Part shown: positions 8,838 to 17,738 of the stretch, piece by piece | Numbering within the stretch: the first letter of the stretch is position 1 | Layout of the letters: every line of letters begins with the position of its first letter | Origin: Candidatus Zymogenaceae bacterium | Lineage (GTDB): Bacteria; Desulfobacterota; Zymogenia; Zymogenales; Zymogenaceae | Reading direction: 5' to 3' | Length of the DNA: 64,000 bases | Assembly (NCBI GenBank): GCA_016933535.1 | Contig: JAFGAS010000024.1 | Location: forward strand, 1-64,000 | Notes under the pieces: model-generated | The model's input: the letters and a program-made list of their open reading frames with translations, nothing else | What the model was told of the DNA's origin: nothing | Database searches by the model: none | Position numbers and translations under genes: made by a program

Positions 8838-8882
8838 TTGACACGTCCCCTCCTGTTTTATATAGTATGGGTAACATATGTT
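8838..8882 (+). promoter_or_regulatory. Strong promoter with overlapping palindrome, upstream of lexA
   Basis: TTGACA (8838-8843), exactly 17 bases, then TATAGT (8861-8866). The perfect palindrome AACATATGTT (8873-8882) sits at the expected start of transcription. Its core equals that of the classical Gram-positive SOS box (GAACATATGTTC), though the outer bases differ. The next plausible gene is lexA at 9200, leaving a 320-nt leader that holds a family A repeat. Autoregulation by LexA is inferred only from position. Confidence 0.5.
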
Positions 8883-8943
8883 GGCTATTGGATGCCGGGA
8901 ACCCCGACGGGCACGAATCATTGTATCCAGCCGGTACTTTACT

Positions 8944-9082
8944 CGTCATTGCGAGGGAGTGAAACGACCGAAGCAACCTCATCATCGCGTCCGGTTCTCG
9001 TGCGGTTGTTTCTCCAGTTCCGGCGTACGTCCTCCGGCAGCCAGGAGATTGCCACGGCCGTCTACGACGGCCTCGCAATGAC
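8944..9082 (+). repeat. Dispersed palindromic repeat, family A (two-armed copy)
   Basis: Opens with CGTCATTGCGAG (8944-8955) followed by GGAGTGAAACGACCGAAGCA, and closes with GAGATTGCCACGGCC...CTCGCAATGAC (to 9082), so the two ends are inverted repeats. Other copies are at 1465, 9994, 10419, 11375 and 11490. It lies between the promoter at 8838 and lexA. Confidence 0.75.
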
Positions 9083-9199
9083 AGGAGGGAGGCGCCGGGT
9101 CGTGCGGATAACCCCGCCGTCCGTGCGCGCATGGCTCATCGTCCCCCCGATATCTCCCGGCACCGGGGGTCTTTTCCCCCTGATCGGAGGCATTTAAGC

Positions 9200-9838
9200 A
9201 TGGTGGAAGGACTGACCAAACGGCAGAAAGAGGCGCTGGACTTCGTTACCGCCTATACCGGGCGGCACGGCTATCCCCCCACCGTCCGGGAGCTGGCCGC
9301 GGCCCTCGGGATCTCCGGCCCCAAGGGGGCAAAGCAGTTTTTGGACGCGCTGACCGCCAAGGGCTACATCCGGCGCGAGCCCGAAAACGCCCGGGCCATC
9401 CGGGTCGTCGAACAGGAGGGGGGGGGAAGGCCGGCCGGTATCCCGGTGGTCGGGCGGGTGGCCGCCGGCCGCCCCGTCACCGCCGTGGAGGACATCGAGG
9501 GCTACGTCTCGTTTTCCGGCGCGCGCGGCACAGGCGACCTCTTCTTTCTGAAGGTACGGGGAGACAGCATGATCGGCGCCCACATCGCCCCGGGCGACCT
9601 GGTGCTGGTCCGGCCGCAGCAGACCGCCGAAAACGGGGATATCGTCGTGGCCCTCATCGACAACGAGGCCACCGTGAAGCGCTACCGGAGAGACGCCGAC
9701 GGCGTGACGCTCTTTCCCGAAAACCCGGCCATGGAGCCGATCGTATTTGTGGGGGAGGCGGCCGAGTTTCTTACCGTGGTCGGCAAGGTTGTGGGGGTGG
9801 TCCGGGACCTCGAGGGGGGCCTGGTGATGCCGGAATGA
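9200..9838 (+). CDS. lexA: LexA repressor (SOS regulator, self-cleaving)
   Basis: A 212-residue LexA. The N-terminal winged helix-turn-helix (LTKRQKEALDFV...GYPPTVRELAAALGIS) is followed by the S24 peptidase core with the Ala89-Gly90 cleavage site (VGRVAAGRPV), catalytic Ser123 (GDSMIGAHI) and Lys160 (ATVKRY). LexA represses DNA-repair genes and cleaves itself when stimulated by RecA on single-stranded DNA. The ATG at 9200 is chosen because GGAGG lies 9 bases upstream and the protein then begins like other LexAs. The recognition helix region (SGPKGAKQFLDAL) differs from the Gram-positive STVHGHL type, so its operator may differ too. dinB lies 1.9 kb downstream, separated by a repeat-rich insert. 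Confidence 0.95.
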   Translation: MVEGLTKRQKEALDFVTAYTGRHGYPPTVRELAAALGISGPKGAKQFLDALTAKGYIRREPENARAIRVVEQEGGGRPAGIPVVGRVAAGRPVTAVEDIEGYVSFSGARGTGDLFFLKVRGDSMIGAHIAPGDLVLVRPQQTAENGDIVVALIDNEATVKRYRRDADGVTLFPENPAMEPIVFVGEAAEFLTVVGKVVGVVRDLEGGLVMPE

Positions 9839-9841
9839 GTA

Positions 9842-9943
9842 CGTCACCCCGATAAGACACCCCAAAAGGCAGGCCTTTTTGCCCCCCCCGACGGGAGAGG
9901 GGACAGTCGGCATGTATGCCACCCCTACGGATTCAAACACGCA
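9842..9943 (-). repeat. Composite hairpin repeat, family B, left inverted copy
   Basis: Read on the minus strand, this copy has CGTGTTTGAATCCGTAGGGG, a GGCAT/ATGCC hairpin, a CCCTCTCCCGTCGGGG tract, then AAGGCCTGCCTTTTGGGGTG. The same parts in the same order occur at 11604-11732 on the plus strand. The two therefore form imperfect inverted repeats of about 100-125 bp around 9944-11603. Confidence 0.7.
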
Positions 9944-9993
9944 ACGTCCTTACATCCCGTAGGGACACGACTTGTCGTGTCCGTCCTTTCCGC

Positions 9994-10102
9994 CGTCATT
10001 GCGAGGGAGTGGAACGACCGAAGTAATCCCCCGACTGTCACCGGGAAACCGGGGGATTGACCATCGCCCCACGAAGGAGGCTTCGCGGGGGCCCCGATAG
10101 AA
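9994..10102 (+). repeat. Family A copy followed by family B hairpin
   Basis: CGTCATTGCGAG (9994-10005) plus GGAGTGGAACGACCGAAGTA and a CCCCCGACTGTCACCGGG tract form a family A copy. It is followed at about 10063-10102 by an inverted CCCCACGAAGGAGGCTTCGCGGGG hairpin of family B type. There is no coding sequence here. Confidence 0.6.
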
Positions 10103-10160
10103 ACACCAGAAGGGACACTTTTGAATCGACCTGTTTTTGCACAAAGGGAACACAACATCG

Positions 10161-10406
10161 ATGGTCGTCGTCATAGAGGAATCGATAAAGGTAGGCGCCG
10201 TCTTCGGCGGCGGGATCGTTGTCCCGAAATGGTTTTTCTGGCGGGGGAGGAAATATACCGTCCAGCGCGTCACCCATACCTGGAAAGACGCCCTCGGCCG
10301 CGAGACGCTGCACCACTTTGCCGTCACCGACGGCGCGACGCTCTTTGAGCTCTGCTACAAGGAGCGGGCGATGTGCTGGTACCTGGCGGCGGTCCAGGCG
10401 GAGTGA
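10161..10406 (+). CDS. Small basic protein, possibly DUF6504-like
   Basis: An 81-residue protein: an acidic opening (VVVIEESIKVG), then PKWFFWRGRKYTVQRV and a series of short hydrophobic strands (TLHHFAVTDGATLFELCYKERAMCWYLAAV). This resembles small beta-barrel proteins of the DUF6504 kind, which I associate with Y-family polymerase genes; the match is by eye only. It sits between lexA and dinB, which would fit an SOS context. The ATG at 10161 is preferred; a TTG at 10137 would add 8 residues. A purine stretch (AAAGGGA) lies about 14 bases upstream, further away than usual. Confidence 0.55.
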   Translation: MVVVIEESIKVGAVFGGGIVVPKWFFWRGRKYTVQRVTHTWKDALGRETLHHFAVTDGATLFELCYKERAMCWYLAAVQAE

Positions 10407-10418
10407 ACGCCTCACTGC

Positions 10419-10492
10419 CGTCATTGCGAGCCCCCGAAGGGGGCGTGGCAATCCCCTGACTGTCACCGGACACGTGTTCCGTCATTCCGAGG
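10419..10492 (+). repeat. Family A repeat abutting the DUF4238-like gene (left)
   Basis: CGTCATTGCGAG (10419-10430), then GGCAATCCCCTGACTGTCACCGG and a second partial end CGTCATTCCGAGG (10480-10492). The GAGG at 10489-10492 lies 6 bases before the ATG at 10499 and so doubles as the ribosome-binding site of the next gene. A GACACGTGTTC near-palindrome lies inside, at 10469-10479. Confidence 0.65.
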
Positions 10493-10498
10493 CATATA

Positions 10499-11371
10499 AT
10501 GAGCAAAAAGGGAGACAAAGACCATTTTGTAAATCAGGGATATCTTAGGAATTTCTGCGACGAAAATCTAACGACAAACAAATTTCATTGTTGGAAAGCT
10601 GCTGACGGATGGAATAGAAAAGAAAGAGGTTCCAGCGAGGTCGGTTACAGATATAGTTTCTATAACAAACAAGTAGATCAAGAACTCATTAAGCTACTGG
10701 AAACCAAATTCGGTGAAGTCTTCAAAACAAAAATACAAAACTTGAAACAACTTACCGGAGAAGAAAGGGAATGGCTTGCTCTATATACGGCACTTATGTT
10801 GCTAAGAACTCCGACATCTAGAGATAGAATGGATGATTTTGCCGATAAAATAACAAAGAAGGCCGTTAATTTGTATATTAAGAATGTTCCACCCGAAATT
10901 GTCGAAAAGGAATCAGGGATGAAGCAACCCGAAGGATGGAATATAAATAACGAAAAGTTAAAACTGACGAACGAAGGGTTCGCGCAGTTTATGATTTCTC
11001 CCCTTTCCGATTTCGCAAATATTTTGCTTAGAATGAATTGGACAATTTTGCGGGGTGATGGTAACGCAAGATTTATAACTTCCGATAATCCAGTTGTTTT
11101 GGAGTATCATCATTTTGATCATTTTCACTCTTTATTGGTCGGGGCATTTTTTCCATTATCTCCTTTCTTTTGTCTAGCAATAACTAGACCTACCGAATTT
11201 GATCCCCCGAACAATGAACTTTCATATGAAAATGCCTTGCCGCTTCTGCCTATAATAAATATGCAGTTAGTTCGTTTTGCAAGGGAGTTCTTGATATCTT
11301 CAAAGGAAACTTTTGTCCGCATAGAATGGCTTGAGAGCAAAAGAAAGCCTAAGAGTGATAATCAAGAATAG
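10499..11371 (+). CDS. DUF4238-like protein, AT-rich, probably acquired
   Basis: A 290-residue protein opening KDHFVNQGYLRNFCDE, the His/Tyr-Leu-Arg-Asn-Phe pattern of DUF4238 proteins, with the matching ITSDNPVVLEY segment near residue 200. The biochemical role of that family is not established. Base composition is plainly lower in G+C than lexA, dinB or the repeats around it (many AAA, AAT, ATA and GAT codons). The gene is flanked immediately on both sides by inverted family A ends (10419-10492 and 11375-11408) and, further out, by inverted family B copies. All this points to horizontal acquisition. Its ribosome site comes from the left repeat. A defence or selfish role is possible but only a guess. 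Confidence 0.75.
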   Translation: MSKKGDKDHFVNQGYLRNFCDENLTTNKFHCWKAADGWNRKERGSSEVGYRYSFYNKQVDQELIKLLETKFGEVFKTKIQNLKQLTGEEREWLALYTALMLLRTPTSRDRMDDFADKITKKAVNLYIKNVPPEIVEKESGMKQPEGWNINNEKLKLTNEGFAQFMISPLSDFANILLRMNWTILRGDGNARFITSDNPVVLEYHHFDHFHSLLVGAFFPLSPFFCLAITRPTEFDPPNNELSYENALPLLPIINMQLVRFAREFLISSKETFVRIEWLESKRKPKSDNQE

Positions 11372-11374
11372 TTG

Positions 11375-11540
11375 GCAGGGGATTGCTTCACTTCGCTCGC
11401 AATGACGGTGAAGTGACGAAGAGCCGGGCGGTGGCTTTCTCGAGACACGGGCAACCGCAGGTACCCCCGTGGCACCCGGAGAAAATATCCGGTGACAGTC
11501 AGGGGATTGCCGCGCCGCCTAACGGCGGCTCGCAATGACG
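11375..11540 (-). repeat. Two family A repeat copies (right of the DUF4238-like gene)
   Basis: CAGGGGATTGC...CTCGCAATGACGG at 11375-11408 and GGTGACAGTCAGGGGATTGC...CTCGCAATGACG at 11490-11540 are both in the opposite orientation to the copy at 10419. The first begins only 4 bases after the stop codon of the DUF4238-like gene. Confidence 0.7.
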
Positions 11541-11603
11541 GCGGATAGAGCACGCTTCATACGGGCGCGATGAATTGTGTCCTCACGGGTACTAAGGATG
11601 TTT

Positions 11604-11732
11604 CGTGTTTGAACCTGTAGGGGCGGCATATATGCCGCCCGTTCTCTCTCTGTCGGGGTCCCCGCGAAGCCTGCTTCGTGGGGTGACTTATCGGGGCCCC
11701 CAAAAGGCCTGCCTTTTGGGGTGACTCCGGGG
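11604..11732 (+). repeat. Composite hairpin repeat, family B, right copy
   Basis: Contains the perfect palindrome GGGCGGCATATATGCCGCCC (11621-11640), a GTTCTCTCTCTGTCGGGG tract and two successive hairpins. These are CCCCGCGAAGC/GCTTCGTGGGG and CCCCAAAAGGC/GCCTTTTGGGG, each followed by TGACT. It is the best-preserved copy of the family. Confidence 0.75.
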
Positions 11733-11744
11733 TGATACTACATT

Positions 11745-13028
11745 ATGGCCCTCATACCCCCCACACATTCCTTCACCGCCCCCCGGCGGATGGCCCGCCT
11801 TGCGGGAGACCGTACGATCCTGCACATAGACATGGACGCGTTTTTCGCCTCCATCGAGCAGGCCGTAAACCCGGCGCTGGTGGGAAAGCCCATCGCCGTT
11901 ATCGGCAGCAAAAAACGCACCGTCATCGTCACCTCTTCCTACGAGGCGCGCAAAAAGGGCGTCAAGACCGGCATGACCGCCGGTGAGGGCATGCGTGCCT
12001 GCCCAGACCTGATCCTGGTGCCCGGCAACAACCGGAGGTACATAGACGCCTCGGTCCGGATACTGGCGATCATGCGCGATTACAGCCCCGACGTGGAGGT
12101 ATTTTCCATCGACGAGGCCTTTGTGGACGTGACGGGGTCCCTCAGGCTCTTCGGAGGGGCCGAGCGGATCGCCCGCGAGATCAAGCGGCGCATCAGCGAA
12201 GACCTCAACATCACCTGCTCGGTGGGGGTGGCCCCCAATAAGCTGGTGGCAAAGCTCGTTTCCGGGCTCAAAAAGCCCGACGGGCTGACCATCGTGACCC
12301 AGGACGAGGTCGGCCCCCTCATGGACGGGATGCCCATCGAGGAGATCTGCGGGATCGGCTCGCGGCTGGGAAAGGTCCTCAAGGGGCTGGGGATTGTCAC
12401 CTGCGGCGACCTGGGCCGCTATCCCGTCTCGGTCCTCAAGGGCAAGTTCGGGGTCACCGGCGAGCGGCTCCACTACATGGCCCTGGGTGTCGACGAGACC
12501 CCCATTGTCCCCATCGGGCAGGAAGACGCGGCAAAGAGCATCGGCCACTCCATGACCTTTCCCTACGACGTCGACGATCAGCAGGGCATGCACCGCTACC
12601 TGCTGCTGCTCTCTGCCAAGGTCGGAAGGAGGGTGAGAAAGGCGCATTGCTCGGGCAGGACGATCTACCTCTACGTCCGGTTTTCCGATTTTACCGGCTT
12701 AGGCCGCCGCCATACCCTGCCCAAGCCGATTCGGCTGGATCTCGATATCTACCACGCGGCGGCCGACGTCCTCTCGACCATCGAGATCCCCCTGCCCGTG
12801 AGGTTGCTCGGCGTGAGCATGACCAACCTCGTCTATTCCGGAAGCCAGCTGCCCTTGCTTTCCGGCGAGCGGCGGGAGTTCCTGCTGGCCCATGCGGTCG
12901 ACGACATCAAGGACCGCTACGGCGACGATATCCTGTCACAGGCCGAGGCATCCGACTGGTCGCAGGAGGCCGGCGTCATCTCTCCGGCCTGGCGGCCCCA
13001 GGGGACCAGGCGGGTGGACCCGAAGTAG
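11745..13028 (+). CDS. dinB: DNA polymerase IV (Y-family, translesion)
   Basis: A 427-residue Y-family polymerase. Visible are the catalytic motif ILHIDMDAFFASIEQ, VTSSYEARKKGVKTGM, the second acidic pair in SIDEAFVDVTGS, the helix-hairpin-helix segment (EEICGIGSRLGKVLKGLGI) and the C-terminal little-finger domain (DAAKSIGHSMTFP...). It copies past damaged template bases during the SOS response. An ATG at 11745 with GGGGTGA upstream is used; ATG 11790 (MARLAGDRTILHID) is a shorter alternative closer to the usual family start. lexA is 1.9 kb upstream on the same strand. No obvious copy of the AACATATGTT palindrome is seen in front of this gene. Confidence 0.95.
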   Translation: MALIPPTHSFTAPRRMARLAGDRTILHIDMDAFFASIEQAVNPALVGKPIAVIGSKKRTVIVTSSYEARKKGVKTGMTAGEGMRACPDLILVPGNNRRYIDASVRILAIMRDYSPDVEVFSIDEAFVDVTGSLRLFGGAERIAREIKRRISEDLNITCSVGVAPNKLVAKLVSGLKKPDGLTIVTQDEVGPLMDGMPIEEICGIGSRLGKVLKGLGIVTCGDLGRYPVSVLKGKFGVTGERLHYMALGVDETPIVPIGQEDAAKSIGHSMTFPYDVDDQQGMHRYLLLLSAKVGRRVRKAHCSGRTIYLYVRFSDFTGLGRRHTLPKPIRLDLDIYHAAADVLSTIEIPLPVRLLGVSMTNLVYSGSQLPLLSGERREFLLAHAVDDIKDRYGDDILSQAEASDWSQEAGVISPAWRPQGTRRVDPK

Positions 13029-13198
13029 CCCTCATCTTATAGCGAAAAACGGATTTACTCCCTTCAGGACTCCTCATTCTTCTTGTGCCCTCCGGTTTTG
13101 TCAACGCGGCTATCCTGCGGCCTCGTATCCTGCCCCAGGCCCTTTGGCTGGTGCAGGAAGGCGCGGGCGGTATCCAGGAACCTCCAGCCGGTCAGTAT

Positions 13199-13426
13199 TT
13201 AAACGCCGCGGTAGATCGTAAACAGCCCGAGAAAAAAAAGAAATCCAACAAAACCGAGGAGCACGATCTCGCCGGCGCCGGCTCGTCTGAGGATTTCGAT
13301 GAGCTTTCCGGGATCGGCTATCAAAACCGGCACAAGCCACGCGATACCGAGGCCAAAGAGAAAAAAGGCGGTCATGAGCGAGCCGACTACGATATCCACG
13401 ATACCGGCGCGTTTTCTATTATCCAC
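13199..13426 (-). CDS. Small two-helix membrane protein
   Basis: A 75-residue protein with two hydrophobic helices (IVVGSLMTAFFLFGLGIAWLVPVLIA and EIVLLGFVGFLFFLGLFTIY). It starts at GTG (13426) with AAGGGGA 5 bases upstream, and lies 13 bases after the stop of the next upstream gene (13440-13832), so the two form an operon. No function recognised. Confidence 0.6.
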   Translation of the reverse strand: MDNRKRAGIVDIVVGSLMTAFFLFGLGIAWLVPVLIADPGKLIEILRRAGAGEIVLLGFVGFLFFLGLFTIYRGV

Positions 13427-13439
13427 GACGTCCCCTTAT

Positions 13440-13832
13440 CTACCCGACCACCTTCTCCCCCCCGGTATAGGTGACCCTCGTCCCGGCGGGAATCGTTCTT
13501 TCCTTGATCATCTCGTCGATCCGTTCCCGTACATCAACCTCGTGAAGCCCCACGGCCCCGGCAACGTCTTTTGTTATGATATGATTGTGCTCCCCCACCA
13601 TCCGTCGGATGAGGCCGGTCATCCGGCGTATTTTCTTCAGATACCGGTGACCCGCGGCCGCCACCAGGACGCCCAGCAGCGCAAGCGAAAGACAACCGAT
13701 CACGAGCAGGGCGTCCCCAAACAGCGCGGAGGCTATGTCCGGCGAGGCGTGGGCTTTCACCAGCGGCACCGCGATAGCAAAGAGCACGAGTATGATTCCC
13801 CAGACGATCCGAGAAAACGCATTACGCTTCAT
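13440..13832 (-). CDS. Membrane protein with a helix-turn-helix-like cytoplasmic tail
   Basis: A 130-residue protein with two N-terminal membrane helices (IVWGIILVLFAIAVPLV and ALLVIGCLSLALLGVLVAAAG). A charged tail follows (IRRMVGEHNHIITKDVAGAVGLHEVDVRERIDEMIKERTI) whose pattern looks like a small winged helix. AAGGAG lies 8 bases before the ATG. It heads a two-gene unit divergent from the TetR gene, so control by that regulator is plausible. Confidence 0.6.
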   Translation of the reverse strand: MKRNAFSRIVWGIILVLFAIAVPLVKAHASPDIASALFGDALLVIGCLSLALLGVLVAAAGHRYLKKIRRMTGLIRRMVGEHNHIITKDVAGAVGLHEVDVRERIDEMIKERTIPAGTRVTYTGGEKVVG

Positions 13833-13936
13833 CGTGTTTCTCCTTCACACGTATCGACTACCCGGCAATCCCCGGGCCCTGCTGTCCCGTGTCACCCTCT
13901 TGCCATCCAATTTTAATAGACTTTGGGATAAAGTTT

Positions 13937-14000
13937 AACCGATTAACGAAACCGGTTGACGCCAGACACAAGAAATGATACAGTTAATCAAACGATTGAT
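13937..14000. promoter_or_regulatory. Candidate operator sites upstream of the TetR gene
   Basis: Two dyads lie in the divergent gap: AACCG-N10-CGGTT (13937-13957) and ATCAA-ACGA-TTGAT (13987-14000). The second lies just upstream of the preferred TetR start at 14014. Binding by the adjacent TetR protein is inferred from position and symmetry only. Confidence 0.4.
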
Positions 14001-14013
14001 AGGCGGCCGTTAC

Positions 14014-14613
14014 ATGTCCGAGGAAAAAAAAGAGATCATCCTGAAAGCGGCGACCCGGGCCTTTGCCCAAAAGGGGTTTGCGGCCGTCGGCATCCGGGAA
14101 ATCGCCCGCGACTCAGGCCTCAACTCCGCCACGCTGTACCACTATTTCTCTAACAAAGAGGGTATATACGCGACGGTTTTGGAAAGGATGTTTGACCAGC
14201 TCGTCGAGATTCTCCACGAGATATCGCGCCTCGATATGGAGCCCGAAGAGCTGGTACGGTTTATCATGGACCGCTATATCGATTTCATCAACGACAACCG
14301 GGATGTCCTTAAAATCCTCATCCACGAGCTCAACCTTGAGACGGATATCGTGGCCGACGTCTCCACGAGGTTCTATAATAAGTTCTTCAAGATCGCCGAG
14401 GAGATGCTGGCCGCCCGCAGGGCCGATAAGGGGCTCACTCAAGTGCAGCCAAAACACCTCTTAATCTCCGGCATCGGCCTGTGCGTAATCTATTTTGTGA
14501 TCGCCCCTCTTTTCAACCTGCTGGAGGGAAAGGATCAGCTTTCACCCGAGATGCTGGCCGAATGGAAGAAAGCGGTCTCCGACCTGATGCTCTACGGCAT
14601 TATGGAACGGTAA
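14014..14613 (+). CDS. TetR/AcrR-family transcriptional regulator
   Basis: A 199-residue regulator. The N-terminal helix-turn-helix is typical (KEIILKAATRAFAQKGFAAVGIREIARDSGLNSATLYHYFSNKEGIYATVL). The C-terminal ligand-binding half (about 60-199) is helical and like those of fatty-acid-related or multidrug TetR proteins, but ligand specificity cannot be read off. ATG 14014 is preferred over 13975 because AGGCGG lies 7 bases upstream and the protein then starts at the usual place. It is divergent from two small membrane proteins and followed by hairpins that separate it from the convergent ATP synthase operon. Confidence 0.88.
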   Translation: MSEEKKEIILKAATRAFAQKGFAAVGIREIARDSGLNSATLYHYFSNKEGIYATVLERMFDQLVEILHEISRLDMEPEELVRFIMDRYIDFINDNRDVLKILIHELNLETDIVADVSTRFYNKFFKIAEEMLAARRADKGLTQVQPKHLLISGIGLCVIYFVIAPLFNLLEGKDQLSPEMLAEWKKAVSDLMLYGIMER

Positions 14614-14709
14614 CGCCCTTTGTTCGGCCCGTGCGGTCCGAGCGCTCGTGCGCCTCTTGCCCTCCCGCGGCCGCTTCCCGGCAAATATATTACGCGGGAT
14701 GTCGATTGC

Positions 14710-14810
14710 ACGGGCCGTTGGTCAACGGCCCGTTTGGCGGCTCACAAGCCCGCCCCTATAACGCAGCGCCGAATGAAAAAGGGAGCGGGGTTTTCCCCGT
14801 TCCCTTTTTC
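14710..14810. terminator. Tandem terminators between tetR and the ATP synthase operon
   Basis: First, a hairpin with 10-bp arms (14710-14719 and 14724-14733, core GGGCCGTT/AACGGCCC). Second, a 16-bp near-perfect stem with a TTTT loop (14775-14790 and 14795-14810) whose arms begin with five A and end with five T, so it can terminate in both directions. It serves the convergent genes ending at 14613 and 14865. Confidence 0.85.
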
Positions 14811-14864
14811 TGTATCTGCGCCGGCAGGCCGTACTCACTCACCGATTATTCCTGACGACAGCGT

Positions 14865-15275
14865 TTATCCGGTTTTCTCCAGGGCCTTGAGCTGCGCCTT
14901 TGCCAGGTCGTACGTCTTCTTGGCGTTTAAATATTCCTCGGTGCTCTTTTCGGCCGTTTTGAGGATTTCTTCGGCCTTCTGGACGTTGATTTCTTCCTGG
15001 ACCTTATCGATGTCCCGCGCCCTTATGCACTGCTCGGCAAGGACGATGACCTTCTTATCGGTTACTTCCACGTATCCGCCGGTCACCACGAGGATATGCT
15101 CGTTTTTCATGGTCGAGTCGATATAGCGGACTTCCCCGATCCTCATCTTGGTGATGAGGGGCACGTGGTTCGGCAAGACTCCGAACTCCCCCTCCGCGCC
15201 GGGGCAGACAACCTTTTCGACCTCGTCGATGATGACCAGGCGATCGGGAGTGACGATTTCGAGACTAAATCCCAT
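14865..15275 (-). CDS. atpC: ATP synthase F1 epsilon subunit
   Basis: A 136-residue epsilon subunit: N-terminal beta-sandwich (FSLEIVTPDRLVIIDEVEKVVCPGAEGEFGVLPNHVPLITKM) and a C-terminal two-helix domain (EEINVQKAEEILKTAEKS...). It forms the rotor foot with gamma and can inhibit ATP hydrolysis. It is the last gene of the operon, 27 bases after atpD. Confidence 0.95.
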   Translation of the reverse strand: MGFSLEIVTPDRLVIIDEVEKVVCPGAEGEFGVLPNHVPLITKMRIGEVRYIDSTMKNEHILVVTGGYVEVTDKKVIVLAEQCIRARDIDKVQEEINVQKAEEILKTAEKSTEEYLNAKKTYDLAKAQLKALEKTG

Positions 15276-15302
15276 GGGAATGACTCCTTTGTTCGTCCCG
15301 TC

Positions 15303-16736
<1,434 letters not shown>

Positions 16737-16862
16737 CTAACCGTATCCGTATTCGGTTATGCCGAGCCTTCAACGCGTCTTCGCGTCCGAATTTACGAGA
16801 ATTCCGTTATAATGACTTCTTATTGACCCTATTTCAGTTTCTTTCCGCGATGCTATCGTACC

Positions 16863-17723
16863 TTAAAGTGCCTCGGCCCCGGCGATGATCTCCATGAGCT
16901 CCTTGGTAATGGTTTCCTGCCGTGCCCGGTTGTACTTAAGCGTTAGTTTCTTGATCATCTCATCGGCGTTGGAAGTCGCGCTGTCCATCGCCGTCATCCG
17001 GGCGCCGAACTCCGACGCCTCCGACTCCAACAGCGCCCGATAGATCTGTACCTCGAGGTTCTTGCGGATGATATCCTCGAGTATGTCTTCATCGGACGGC
17101 TCAAAGACGTATCCCGGGACGGTTTCTCCCTGGGCTACCTCCAGCGGCGTAATGGGCAATAACCTGGTAAAGACAAGCTCCTGACTGATGGTCGTCTTGA
17201 ACCGGTTATAGAGGATATATACCTCATCCACGTTCGCGGAAAGGAAGACCTCCCGAAGATTTTCGGCAATCGACCCGGCAAGCTCGTAGGATATCTTGCC
17301 CGATATCCCAAGATATTCCCGCTGGATAGTGATCGGCCGTATCTTAAAATAGTCATATCCCTTTTTGCCGATCATGGTAAAGAGCATATCGGAAAACCGC
17401 GAACGGTTCTGCCGGATGAATTGCTCGGCCATCTTGATGACATTCTGGTTGAACGCGCCGCATAATCCGCGGTCGGAAGTAACCACGACCAGCGCGATGT
17501 TCTTCACTTCCCGGCACATCAACAGCGGGTGTGCCTTCTGGTGGGTCCTCAGCGCAAGGCTTCCAAGAACGTCGGCCATCTTATCGGCATACGGCCGGGC
17601 CTTTTCAATGCGTTCCTGGGCCTTTTTGAGCTTGGCCGCCGCCACCATCTTCATGGCGCTCGTGATCTGTTGGGTATTCTTGACGGATTGAATCCGTTTC
17701 CGTATTTCTTTCAGGTTTGCCAT
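16863..17723 (-). CDS. atpG: ATP synthase F1 gamma subunit
   Basis: A 286-residue central-shaft subunit with the typical N-terminal helix (LKEIRKRIQSVKNTQQITSAMKMVAAAKLKKAQ), TSDRGLCGAFNQN and the C-terminal helix (MDSATSNADEMIKKLTLKYNRARQ). It lies 15 bases after atpA. Confidence 0.97.
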   Translation of the reverse strand: MANLKEIRKRIQSVKNTQQITSAMKMVAAAKLKKAQERIEKARPYADKMADVLGSLALRTHQKAHPLLMCREVKNIALVVVTSDRGLCGAFNQNVIKMAEQFIRQNRSRFSDMLFTMIGKKGYDYFKIRPITIQREYLGISGKISYELAGSIAENLREVFLSANVDEVYILYNRFKTTISQELVFTRLLPITPLEVAQGETVPGYVFEPSDEDILEDIIRKNLEVQIYRALLESEASEFGARMTAMDSATSNADEMIKKLTLKYNRARQETITKELMEIIAGAEAL

Positions 17724-17738
17724 GCGCGTCCCTTGTCG

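Noticed and set aside
7224-8921. 565-codon minus-strand frame across the radical SAM unit
   Set aside because: Antisense shadow with no recognisable domain; the plus-strand genes have a promoter, ribosome sites and conserved motifs.
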